Positions 1 through 7,331 of a DNA stretch of 64,000 bases are shown one piece after another. A model generated the notes under the pieces. The model searched no databases. It was not told the origin of the DNA and worked only from the letters and a program-made list of their open reading frames with translations. Each line of letters opens with the position of its first letter. Positions within the stretch are counted from its first letter, which is position 1. Origin of the DNA: Cohnella candidum (GTDB lineage Bacteria; Bacillota; Bacilli; Paenibacillales; Paenibacillaceae); contig NZ_CP033433.1 in NCBI RefSeq assembly GCF_003713065.1, positions 3,783,001-3,847,000 of the forward strand, given 5' to 3'. A program made the position numbers and the translations under genes.

Positions 1-942
1 CCACTTCTCGTTATTCAGATACCACTGGATCGTGGCACGAATGCCGGATTCATAATCGTGTTTCGGATTCCAGCCCAACTGGCGGCGGATCTTCGACGCA
101 TCGATCGCATAGCGGCGGTCGTGCCCCAAACGGTCTTCGACGTAAGAAATCAGCGATTCCGGACGACCCAGCTCCTGAAGAATCGTACGGACGACCTGCA
201 GGTTCGTTCTTTCGTTATGCCCGCCGACATTATAGACTTCCCCGCTGACTCCCTTATGAACCACCAAATCGATCGCGCTGCAATGATCTTCAACGTAAAG
301 CCAATCCCGGACGTTGAGCCCGTCTCCGTATACCGGCAGAGGCTTATACGCCAAAGCATTGCGGATCATGAGCGGAATCAGTTTCTCGGGAAACTGGTAC
401 GGTCCGTAGTTGTTGGAACATCTCGTTATGTTCACGGGGAGACCGAACGTTTCATGATATGCCCGAACTAGGAGGTCCGCTCCCGCCTTGCTTGCGGAGT
501 AAGGACTATTGGGCGCGAGCGGCGTTTCTTCCGTGAAAAGCCCTTCAGCCCCCAAGGTTCCGTATACTTCGTCCGTAGAGACTTGAATGTAGTTGCCCAC
601 CTTGTACTGCTTAGACAAATCCAGCAAAGTTTGAGTCCCTTGGATGTTGCTCCTTACGAAAATTCCGGGATCAAGAATGCTTCTATCTACATGGGACTCC
701 GCTGCGAAGTTGACGACCGTGTCGACTCTCTCCTGGAATATCGACTCCATGGCAGCTCGGTCCGCGATATCCGCGCGGACGAATCGGTAGTTCTCTCCGC
801 CGACCCCTTCCAGGTTATCCAGGTTACCTGCATAAGTAAGCAAGTCTACATTGATGACCTCATACTCCGGATGCTCCCGTCTCACGTAGTGGACGAAGTT
901 GCTTCCGATAAAACCGGCTCCGCCGGTAATCAGCAATCTCAA
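1..942 (-). CDS. rmlB: dTDP-glucose 4,6-dehydratase, C-terminus cut by window edge
   Basis: Second step of dTDP-L-rhamnose synthesis: NAD-dependent conversion of dTDP-glucose to dTDP-4-keto-6-deoxyglucose in the cytosol. The minus-strand frame reads LRLLITGGAGFIGSNFV at the N-terminus (Rossmann GGxGFIG), then SAESHVD-like NFAAESHVDRS, a catalytic STDEVYG stretch and YSASKA (the YxxxK motif), all typical of RmlB. There is no ATG start. A TTG at 942 sits about 7 nt after GAAGGGTGA, which also contains the rmlC stop; a GTG at 951 overlapping that stop is the alternative but has no spaced ribosome site. About 314 codons are present, and the usual length is about 330-340, so only the last residues are missing. 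It is the third gene of rmlA-rmlC-rmlB; rmlD probably follows outside the window. Confidence 0.93.
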   Translation of the reverse strand, partial: MRLLITGGAGFIGSNFVHYVRREHPEYEVINVDLLTYAGNLDNLEGVGGENYRFVRADIADRAAMESIFQERVDTVVNFAAESHVDRSILDPGIFVRSNIQGTQTLLDLSKQYKVGNYIQVSTDEVYGTLGAEGLFTEETPLAPNSPYSASKAGADLLVRAYHETFGLPVNITRCSNNYGPYQFPEKLIPLMIRNALAYKPLPVYGDGLNVRDWLYVEDHCSAIDLVVHKGVSGEVYNVGGHNERTNLQVVRTILQELGRPESLISYVEDRLGHDRRYAIDASKIRRQLGWNPKHDYESGIRATIQWYLNNEKW

Positions 943-947
943 GACGT

Positions 948-1505
948 TCACCCTTCGAAAATGAAGTTGATTTCAGCATTGGCTAGCTTAGGATGGCGAG
1001 TGTCTTTCTCCGAGAGAATCGCGTGTTCAACCGGCCATGTGATCCCAATCGCAGGATCGTCCCATGCGATTCCCCGATCGTGTTCCGCCGAATAAAGATT
1101 GTCCACCTTGTATTGCACTTCTGTGTTCGGCTCCAGCGTGCAGAAACCATGCGCGAAACCTTTAGGCACAAGGAGCTGATGCTTGTTATCGGCGGATAAC
1201 GTAAACCCTTCCCAATGGCCGAAAGTCGGTGAGCCTTTCCGAATATCCACCACAACATCGTAAATGGAGCCGGCCGTCACTCGAACCAGTTTGGTTTGAG
1301 CCTTCGGCTCCAACTGGTAGTGCAGTCCGCGTAAGACGCCGGTTTCGACGGACAAAGAATGATTGTCCTGAACGAAAACCATAGGAATGCCATTCTGCAC
1401 ATAGCGTTCTTGATTATAGCTCTCCACGAAAAATCCGCGGTGATCTTGGAAAACCTTCGGTTCGATTAGCTTAACACCCGGCAGCTTGCCTTCCGTTACT
1501 ATCAT
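948..1505 (-). CDS. rmlC: dTDP-4-dehydrorhamnose 3,5-epimerase
   Basis: Third enzyme of dTDP-L-rhamnose synthesis; it epimerises C3 and C5 of the 4-keto-6-deoxy sugar. The 185-residue cupin protein carries KVFQDHRGFFVESYNQ near residues 18-33, the QDNHSLSVETGVLRGLHYQ active-site region with its catalytic histidine near residue 62, and the late DNLYSAEHDRGIAWDDP segment. Length is normal for the family. The start ATG follows the rmlA stop by about 12 nt and the stop TGA merges with the likely ribosome site of rmlB, so the three genes are translationally packed. Together with rmlA and rmlB it supplies rhamnose to the glycan locus. Confidence 0.95.
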   Translation of the reverse strand: MIVTEGKLPGVKLIEPKVFQDHRGFFVESYNQERYVQNGIPMVFVQDNHSLSVETGVLRGLHYQLEPKAQTKLVRVTAGSIYDVVVDIRKGSPTFGHWEGFTLSADNKHQLLVPKGFAHGFCTLEPNTEVQYKVDNLYSAEHDRGIAWDDPAIGITWPVEHAILSEKDTRHPKLANAEINFIFEG

Positions 1506-1517
1506 CTCTTGATCACC

Positions 1518-2261
1518 TTACAATTTAAGTTTGCCGAACTCCTCGCCGAAACGGACTTCTTGCGCCAACTCATTCGCTTTCATAAGCGAACCATAGGTGC
1601 CGGCGTCCGTCCACCACCCTTGAAGGGCATCATAAGTTAACGTTCCCTCTTCGATATAGCTATTGTTCACATCCGTGATTTCTAACTCTCCGCGAGCCGA
1701 GGGCTTCAAACGACGGACAACGTTAAACACTTCGGCATCGTACATGTATATTCCGGTTACCGCGTATTGACTCTTAGGATGGGACGGCTTCTCCTCAATG
1801 GAAACGATTCGGTCCCCGTCCAGTTCCGGAACGCCATATCGATTCGGATCCGGCACCTCTTGAATAAGAATCTTGGCACCTTTTCCTTGCTTTCTGAAAT
1901 TTTCCACGTATGGAGCAATGGAATCTTCGAACACATTATCCCCCAGAATGACAACCATCGAATCATCGCCCACGAAATGTTCCGCCAATCCGAGAGCTTG
2001 GGCGATACCGCCCGCTTCATCCTGCACCTTGTATGTGAACGAAAGCCCGAACTCTTTACCGCTCCCGAGCAAGTTGACGACATCTCCCATATGATCTTTG
2101 CCCGTTACGATCAAGATATCTTTAATGTCGGACTCCTTCAGCTTCGCGATCGCATGAAAAATCATCGGGTACTTGCCGACCGGAAGCAAGTGTTTGTTCG
2201 TGACCTTGGTTAAAGGATATAAACGCGATCCGGTACCGCCGGCTAAGATGATTCCTTTCAT
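1518..2261 (-). CDS. rmlA: glucose-1-phosphate thymidylyltransferase
   Basis: First and committed step of dTDP-L-rhamnose synthesis: dTTP plus glucose-1-phosphate gives dTDP-glucose. The 247-residue protein begins MKGIILAGGTGSRLYPLT, the nucleotidyltransferase signature, followed by NKHLLPVGKYPMI, a VILGDNVFE metal-binding aspartate region, and EEKPSHPKS. It is the short (about 245-residue) form rather than the 290-residue enterobacterial form. An open frame continues 77 codons upstream, but the ATG at 2261 has AGGAGG 7-8 nt before it and the extension lies inside the neighbouring transporter gene, so it was discarded. RmlA is usually feedback-inhibited by dTDP-rhamnose. It heads the rmlA-rmlC-rmlB run. 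Confidence 0.95.
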   Translation of the reverse strand: MKGIILAGGTGSRLYPLTKVTNKHLLPVGKYPMIFHAIAKLKESDIKDILIVTGKDHMGDVVNLLGSGKEFGLSFTYKVQDEAGGIAQALGLAEHFVGDDSMVVILGDNVFEDSIAPYVENFRKQGKGAKILIQEVPDPNRYGVPELDGDRIVSIEEKPSHPKSQYAVTGIYMYDAEVFNVVRRLKPSARGELEITDVNNSYIEEGTLTYDALQGWWTDAGTYGSLMKANELAQEVRFGEEFGKLKL

Positions 2262-2302
2262 GTGCTCTGCCTCCTCAATTTTAAAAATATGGCAACTTTT
2301 GC

Positions 2303-2650
2303 TTATCCTTGAGCGATAAAAACGACACCCGCCAAAACCAGTGCAATCCCTGCCCATTGGGCCATTGAAACGGGTTCTCTGAAAATGAGATAAGAAGCAA
2401 TCATGACAAATATATAGGACAAGCTTTGTGTAGGATACGCCAAGCTGAGATTCATTCTGGAAAGAACATAAACCCAAAGCACGGTGGAGCAAGCATATAC
2501 GAAAATTCCGGACAGCAGGTACACATTCGTCACGACCGGAATGAGATTCGAAACGGATAATCCGGATAAAGATTTTGCTCCTTGTTTAAATAGAACTTGG
2601 CCCGCAGTCATCAAAAAAACATTGCCTAGAAGCAGCAGAGCGTTAATCAC
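2303..2650 (-). CDS. Small four-helix DMT/EmrE-type membrane protein
   Basis: A 115-residue protein with four hydrophobic segments, a GQVLFKQGA-type first helix border, and the AYPTQSLSYIFV region and FREPVSMAQWAGIALVLAGV ending typical of the drug/metabolite transporter superfamily (SMR/EamA half-size). In glycan clusters such proteins (for example the ArnE/ArnF pair) act as polyprenyl-phosphate-sugar flippases. Position between an FAD oxidoreductase gene and rmlA, and beside a GT2 enzyme with C-terminal membrane helices, supports moving a lipid-linked sugar rather than a drug. The function is inferred from context; a single gene rather than a pair implies a homodimer. Confidence 0.7.
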   Translation of the reverse strand: MINALLLLGNVFLMTAGQVLFKQGAKSLSGLSVSNLIPVVTNVYLLSGIFVYACSTVLWVYVLSRMNLSLAYPTQSLSYIFVMIASYLIFREPVSMAQWAGIALVLAGVVFIAQG

Positions 2651-2688
2651 GCAATAAACACCAGCCCAATTTATTATTATCGTACGGT

Positions 2689-3834
2689 TTATTGGAATTC
2701 CGACGAAACCGCTACTTCCCTGAAGATCGCCAAGCGTTCGTCCAAGCTTTCTAGCACGTCATATATATTATCGATTTTGCCGCCCATAATATTTACGAAG
2801 CTTTGGAATTCGGGGTATTCGCGATAGAGAATAGGGCGACCGTCATCATTCTCGTTTTGCAACAGCACTGTCTTTACTTCGTAGATAGATTTCTTGTAAG
2901 CAGCTTGTGAAATAGCAGGCAAATATCTTTGGACGTCCCGGATCATGTATAGGTATCTGGACTCCGGATTTAAGGTTTTCAAGTATTGATGCCCGTCTAT
3001 CAATTGTTCGTAGTCGGACCAACTTAGATGAGGCGTATATCGGACATGGCTCAGGGAATGCAGGTTTTCCGAAGGATAAGGCATCGTCGAGAAGAACGGT
3101 CCGTCCATGACGGTAATTCCGATGTTTTTTAATTCCTCAGGCATCTCGATCAACGCCATTTCGGTTATCTCGTGTTTAAAAGGTAGTAGCGGGAGTTCCG
3201 AATTGCCCATAAGCTTGTTGATCTGCGAATAGGTACAATTGTATACGCAATTCGCATTTAAGGTTTCGCCGTCGTTCAATAACACTCGAACATCCCCGTG
3301 CGGGCCTTTTTCCACCTTCCAAACCTCGGTGTTCGTCCGATAGGTCACACCAGCCCGTTCCATTTTGGATCGCATCATGTTTTTCAATACGACGGCGTCG
3401 AAAGCGAACTCCTTCACCTCGAATAACTCTTCCATCAATTCGGGGTTGAAAAATTTCCGGTAACGCTCGCGGGCTCTTTCGATAGGAGCACCGATCCCTT
3501 TAAACATCTGATGGAATTGATATGCATTCACCTTGGAACCCATTCTGGCAATGCCGTACAGCTTGGTGAAATCGTCAACGATGCACGGTTTGAATTCTTC
3601 AATAAACCTGGGAAAATTCACATACGATCGGATGGCCGTTACCAGGTTGCGGGGATAATGATAGCCGTTATGCACCCTCGCTTGGTTGACGAGCGAAGCG
3701 CGAGAAAGGAGGTCCGGCTCTTTCTCCACGAGAAGCACCTTGTCGAAGGTTTCGCGAAGTTTAATGGCGATGCTGCAGCCATAAAAGCCTCCGCCAATGA
3801 CGACCGCTTCGTAACGCTCCGGCGACGTTCTCAT
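2689..3834 (-). CDS. FAD-dependent oxidoreductase of the DAO fold
   Basis: The 381-residue protein starts with a dinucleotide-binding signature (EAVVIGGGFYGCSIAIKL, GxGxxG near residues 14-19) followed by an acidic strand end VLLVEKEPDLLSRAS, as in glycine-oxidase/D-amino-acid-oxidase-like flavoproteins. NQARVHNGYHYPRN near residue 50 resembles the substrate-side loop of family members found in polysaccharide clusters. A late GG motif (NIMGGKIDNIYDV) closes the FAD site. The ATG overlaps the end of the upstream GT2 gene by 4 nt (ATGA). The substrate is unknown; the next genes (isomerase, epimerase, GT2) suggest oxidation of a nucleotide or lipid-linked sugar or cyclitol. It is not a recognisable UDP-galactopyranose mutase. 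Confidence 0.75.
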   Translation of the reverse strand: MRTSPERYEAVVIGGGFYGCSIAIKLRETFDKVLLVEKEPDLLSRASLVNQARVHNGYHYPRNLVTAIRSYVNFPRFIEEFKPCIVDDFTKLYGIARMGSKVNAYQFHQMFKGIGAPIERARERYRKFFNPELMEELFEVKEFAFDAVVLKNMMRSKMERAGVTYRTNTEVWKVEKGPHGDVRVLLNDGETLNANCVYNCTYSQINKLMGNSELPLLPFKHEITEMALIEMPEELKNIGITVMDGPFFSTMPYPSENLHSLSHVRYTPHLSWSDYEQLIDGHQYLKTLNPESRYLYMIRDVQRYLPAISQAAYKKSIYEVKTVLLQNENDDGRPILYREYPEFQSFVNIMGGKIDNIYDVLESLDERLAIFREVAVSSEFQ

Positions 3835-4652
3835 AGTTTTGGCCCCTCTTGGATTCTCGAAGGTTCATAAGCGCCCGTGAACAAGTGGAATAGCGTCCTC
3901 AGAAGGAGAAGGTTTCCTCGGAAATGGCTGATCTTGGTGGGAACTTCTCCGCTGTCCGGATATCTTCTCGTTACGGGAATCTCGATGGTCGGGTAACCCA
4001 AGCGGGGAGCTTTGACCGACATGTAGGCCAGCAATTCGTACAAATTGAAAACGTCCCTGAACGGTTGTACCCTCGGGTCAAGCAAATATTCCCGGCTATA
4101 CCCCCGGAAACCGTTGGTCGTATCCGTATAACGATGACGGGCGGCCAAGCTGATGATCGGAGCATGAAGCAACCGAATCGCCAGATCCCGGACAACCGGG
4201 GTGTTGATCGCTTGTCCGCCTTTCACGTAGCGGGAGCCTTGAACCAAACCGTACCCCTTGTCCAAATGACGAATGAAATCGGGGATCGCCTCCACTCCGT
4301 CCTTGTTGTTTCCGTCTACCGTTATGACACCCTTATAGCCTTGGCGCAACGCATAGGCATACGCGATTCGCAGCTGCGCGCTCAACTTTCCTTTGTCCTT
4401 TTTGACGAGTAAAGTACGCACGCCAACCGAACGCAGAAACTCGGGAACCAAGGAGCCGTCGGTGCTCCCTCCGTCCGCGATGAGGATATCTACCTGTTCG
4501 GCGAGGGGCTTCATGGCCCTTAACTGGCTGCGGATTCTCTCGCCTTCATTAATGACGGGAATGACCACGCAATAATCGCACTTCTTATCGAACAGCTCGA
4601 TCTCCTCAGCGTGCGGGACTTGCCAAGATGCGTCGTTCATGATTTCTGGCAC
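3831..4652 (-). CDS. Family 2 glycosyltransferase, DPM1-like
   Basis: A 273-residue soluble GT-A enzyme. The fold signature is clear: CVVIPVINEGERIRSQL, ILIADGGSTDGS (nucleotide-sugar loop), ITVDGNNKDGVEAI (the metal-binding DxN/DxD position), then a TTNGFRGYSREYLLD segment similar to polyprenyl-phosphate mannose/glucose synthases. No membrane helices follow the catalytic domain. The start is a GTG at 4652, chosen because AAGGAGGGG lies 5-6 nt upstream. Likely job: loading a sugar onto undecaprenyl phosphate or onto the growing glycan. It is coupled by overlap to the FAD oxidoreductase gene. Donor and acceptor cannot be read from sequence. Confidence 0.8.
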   Translation of the reverse strand: MPEIMNDASWQVPHAEEIELFDKKCDYCVVIPVINEGERIRSQLRAMKPLAEQVDILIADGGSTDGSLVPEFLRSVGVRTLLVKKDKGKLSAQLRIAYAYALRQGYKGVITVDGNNKDGVEAIPDFIRHLDKGYGLVQGSRYVKGGQAINTPVVRDLAIRLLHAPIISLAARHRYTDTTNGFRGYSREYLLDPRVQPFRDVFNLYELLAYMSVKAPRLGYPTIEIPVTRRYPDSGEVPTKISHFRGNLLLLRTLFHLFTGAYEPSRIQEGPKL

Positions 4653-4665
4653 TTAATCCCCTCCT

Positions 4666-5481
4666 TCAGCCGAGATATATTCCCGTTGCATAATCCAGGC
4701 ACTCTTTGACCGTAATGGCATTCGACTCATGAAGACCGTCTTTCATCTCAATGGAAACATAACCGGAATATTGCAACTGCTTTAATTGGGACGCGATCAC
4801 GGCATGGTTCACCTGTCCCGACGGCACTTTTTGCAGGTAAGGTTCGCTGATGTGAAAGTGGGCGAGTACAGGAAACGCTTTTTCCAGCGACTCGCCTACG
4901 TTCTCCTCGTTAAGCGCCATGGCCGCCGCATCCAGGTGCAGTCCGAAGCCCGGATGGCCGACGGCTTTCACCAAATCGATCCCTTCATCCGTATTCCGGA
5001 TAAAATCGCATCCGTAAGCGGCAGGATTCGGTTCCACGCAAAATTTCGCTTCGTAGGACCGGGCCACCTCCCCGAGCCGTTCGAAAAACGGAATGGCGAT
5101 CCGGTAAGCCTCACGGGATGACAGAGACCCGGCGGATCTGTTTTTAGGCGACCCGAAAACAAACGCTTTTGCGCCGAGAGATGTTCCTAATCGGATCATT
5201 TCCGCCAAATATTCATAGGCGTTCTCTCTGGACTGCTCGTCGCCGAACAGGGTCAAATCGGGTCGACCGAACAAAAGAGACTGCATGGATACGATTTTTT
5301 TGGTCCGGTCTGACCAATAAGAACGGTATGCGAGGCACTCGGAAAGGGTCGTCCGAATCGGATCCGGCCAAATTTTCGTCGGAGCGACTTCGATCGAATC
5401 CACTCCATACTGGTCTAAAAGACGATTGATGTCCTCGTTTTCCCGATCAGACCAAGCGATATTCGAGATGGCCAATTTCAT
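4666..5481 (-). CDS. TIM-barrel sugar phosphate isomerase/epimerase-like protein
   Basis: A 271-residue protein of the xylose-isomerase-like (AP endonuclease family 2) TIM-barrel fold. Visible elements are MKLAISNIAW at strand 1, GVDSIEVAPTKIWPDP, GAKAFVFGSP, KFCVEPNP with a metal-ligand glutamate, FGLHLDAAAMA with the D/H metal site, LAHFHISEPYL and GYVSIEMKD with a second glutamate. All are in family order, so a divalent-metal isomerase or epimerase is likely. The start overlaps the upstream NAD epimerase gene by 4 nt (ATGA), so the pair is probably translationally coupled. Substrate unknown. Confidence 0.78.
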   Translation of the reverse strand: MKLAISNIAWSDRENEDINRLLDQYGVDSIEVAPTKIWPDPIRTTLSECLAYRSYWSDRTKKIVSMQSLLFGRPDLTLFGDEQSRENAYEYLAEMIRLGTSLGAKAFVFGSPKNRSAGSLSSREAYRIAIPFFERLGEVARSYEAKFCVEPNPAAYGCDFIRNTDEGIDLVKAVGHPGFGLHLDAAAMALNEENVGESLEKAFPVLAHFHISEPYLQKVPSGQVNHAVIASQLKQLQYSGYVSIEMKDGLHESNAITVKECLDYATGIYLG

Positions 5482-6260
5482 TTGGTCGGATCCCCACTCC
5501 CGGTTTGGTTGACGAAGTCCCGGATTTGATCCAGTTGTTCGGATTTAGACATCAAGTAATGATCCATGGAGCCGCCATTCAGCAATCTCGCGAATTTCGT
5601 CTTCATGTCGTAGCGAATTCGGGCTTTACCGGTCCGGTTCGCAAAATCCAGATCAAAGGCATGTTTTGCCACTTCGCGAACGCTGACGGGTTCCGTTGAG
5701 AAGTTGACAATTTCGAGATCGTTTTCGATGACCTTCGTGATGTCGAGATACAAACGTTCCAAATTATAAAATTGGAATTCATGTTCGCAATCGATGTTTT
5801 GAACCAAATTTTCATTCATGAAATCATAGATGATGTTCTTCTTTAAACCTGGTCCGAATAAACCGGGAAGGCGAATGATGTGCACCTTCGGGAATTGCTC
5901 GGCGATGAAGGTTTCCAACTGACGGCGATGTTTGCCATAGGGCTCGAGAGCATCGGTTTCAATCGGAGTGTCCTCATCCACTTCCAACGGCGATTTATAC
6001 ACGTCGACCGTTGAAATCAGGACCAGTCTCTCGCAGCGAACCTTCTTCAAATGATTCATTAAAATCTCGATATTGGATCGATCGGCTTCCGGCTCTTGAT
6101 TCGCCTTCCATTTCACTGCCGGAGCCCCCGAACAAACTAGCAGCTCAAAGGATTCTCCTTCGATTTCCCGGATATTGCGGGAATTGTATAGCTTATCGAA
6201 TGAAGCTTGAATGCGCAAGTTGCCCCCGACAAACCCGGTGTAGCCGATTAAACCTTTCAT
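5478..6260 (-). CDS. NAD(P)-dependent sugar epimerase/dehydratase
   Basis: A 260-residue short-chain extended-type protein. The nucleotide site is compressed: MKGLIGYTGFVGGNLRIQ instead of the usual GGxGFIG with a long first loop. STVDVYKSPLEVDED and PYGKHRRQLE give the S and YxxxK catalytic elements in order, and HIIRLPGLFGPGLKKNI follows as in GDP/UDP-sugar epimerases. It is shorter than ordinary 310-330-residue family members, mainly in the N-terminal and substrate regions. The ATG has AAGGTGAT about 6 nt upstream. It overlaps the TIM-barrel gene and follows a GT2 gene, making a small sugar-modifying module. Exact reaction unknown. Confidence 0.75.
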   Translation of the reverse strand: MKGLIGYTGFVGGNLRIQASFDKLYNSRNIREIEGESFELLVCSGAPAVKWKANQEPEADRSNIEILMNHLKKVRCERLVLISTVDVYKSPLEVDEDTPIETDALEPYGKHRRQLETFIAEQFPKVHIIRLPGLFGPGLKKNIIYDFMNENLVQNIDCEHEFQFYNLERLYLDITKVIENDLEIVNFSTEPVSVREVAKHAFDLDFANRTGKARIRYDMKTKFARLLNGGSMDHYLMSKSEQLDQIRDFVNQTGSGDPTK

Positions 6261-6276
6261 AAAAAATCACCTTGGC

Positions 6277-7251
6277 TTATACGATATTTTTCTTTTCTAC
6301 ATTTTGATAGATCATGGAGCTGTTAGATTCATCGGTCACGTAATAGAGAGGTCCTTTTTTCGTTTCCTTTAAAATGGAAGAGATATAGACCCCGATAATT
6401 GACAAGATGATAAACAGCAATCCGAACATACTTGCGTTCACCAGAGACGTCGTCGTCCACCCTTCCGCTACGTTCCGCTTGAATAGAGCGACTAGGAGGA
6501 CGTAAATCACGTAGACCAGGTTGATCATGCTGACGAATAAAGCCAATAAAGATACGGTTCTAAGCAGTTTGTCGGAATTGGTGAAGATCATTTCGACGGC
6601 AAATCCGAACGATTCGAGTATACCGCGGCGCTTTTTTTCCCGGTTTCTTTGAATGCGGTCGTACTTGACGGTCGTCCGTTTATATCCGACTTCCAGTTTC
6701 AAGTACTTGAGGTATCTGCTCCGATCGCGGATCTGAACCAGCGAATTCACCGTTTTTCGGCTGAGAGCAACGAAATCGGTTTGATTCGGGTCAATCCGGA
6801 ATCCCGTCAGCCATTGGCTGATCCGGTAGAATGCTTTTGCGGCCGCACGATCCACGAAACGCTCATCATTCCGGTTAGTACGTTCACCGATCACGATGTC
6901 ATAACCGCCGTTCATTTGCTTCAACATGGCGGGGATAACGGACGGCGGGTCGAAGTTCACATCCATCAAAACAACAATATCTCCGATGCAATGGTCCAAG
7001 GCCGCGATTCGCGCGTGCTCCTCGTCGTAATGCCGAGACAAGGTAAGGAGCCGGATATTGACCATTTGTTTTTGGAGCGTTTGGATTAACGCACCGGTTC
7101 GATCCGTCGATCCGTTATCGATCAATACGATCTCGTATTTCTCGCAGCATTGTTGTAGCACTTGGCCGGTTTCCATCAAATACGATTCGAGTATGGCTTC
7201 GTCATTATGCAGGATCGTTGCAACCGAAATGATCGAATTCGGAAATTTCAT
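6277..7251 (-). CDS. GtrB-like family 2 glycosyltransferase with two C-terminal membrane helices
   Basis: A 324-residue protein with an N-terminal GT-A domain: ISVATILHNDEAILESYL, EIVLIDNGSTDRTGALI and DIVVLMDVNFDPPSVI (the metal-binding DxN position), then QTDFVALSRKTVNSL. Two long hydrophobic helices near residues 225-250 and 270-295 finish the protein, as in polyprenyl-phosphate glucose transferases (GtrB, DPM1-like). Such enzymes make a lipid-linked sugar at the inner membrane face for a GT-C enzyme outside. ATG 7251 was preferred (GTGGGGG 5-6 nt upstream); a TTG at 7275 with AAGG is an alternative that adds 8 residues. The upstream gene encodes a plausible GT-C partner. Confidence 0.8.
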   Translation of the reverse strand: MKFPNSIISVATILHNDEAILESYLMETGQVLQQCCEKYEIVLIDNGSTDRTGALIQTLQKQMVNIRLLTLSRHYDEEHARIAALDHCIGDIVVLMDVNFDPPSVIPAMLKQMNGGYDIVIGERTNRNDERFVDRAAAKAFYRISQWLTGFRIDPNQTDFVALSRKTVNSLVQIRDRSRYLKYLKLEVGYKRTTVKYDRIQRNREKKRRGILESFGFAVEMIFTNSDKLLRTVSLLALFVSMINLVYVIYVLLVALFKRNVAEGWTTTSLVNASMFGLLFIILSIIGVYISSILKETKKGPLYYVTDESNSSMIYQNVEKKNIV

Positions 7252-7331
7252 TGTAGCCCCCACATTCCGTTTCAAACTTGCTTTTACCTTATTAGAACAT
7301 ATTCCGACGATTTCCGTAACTGTTTGGCTGT

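Noticed and set aside
2262..2492. N-terminal extension of RmlA by 77 residues
   Set aside because: It overlaps the small membrane protein gene, has no family similarity, and the ATG at 2261 has a good ribosome site.
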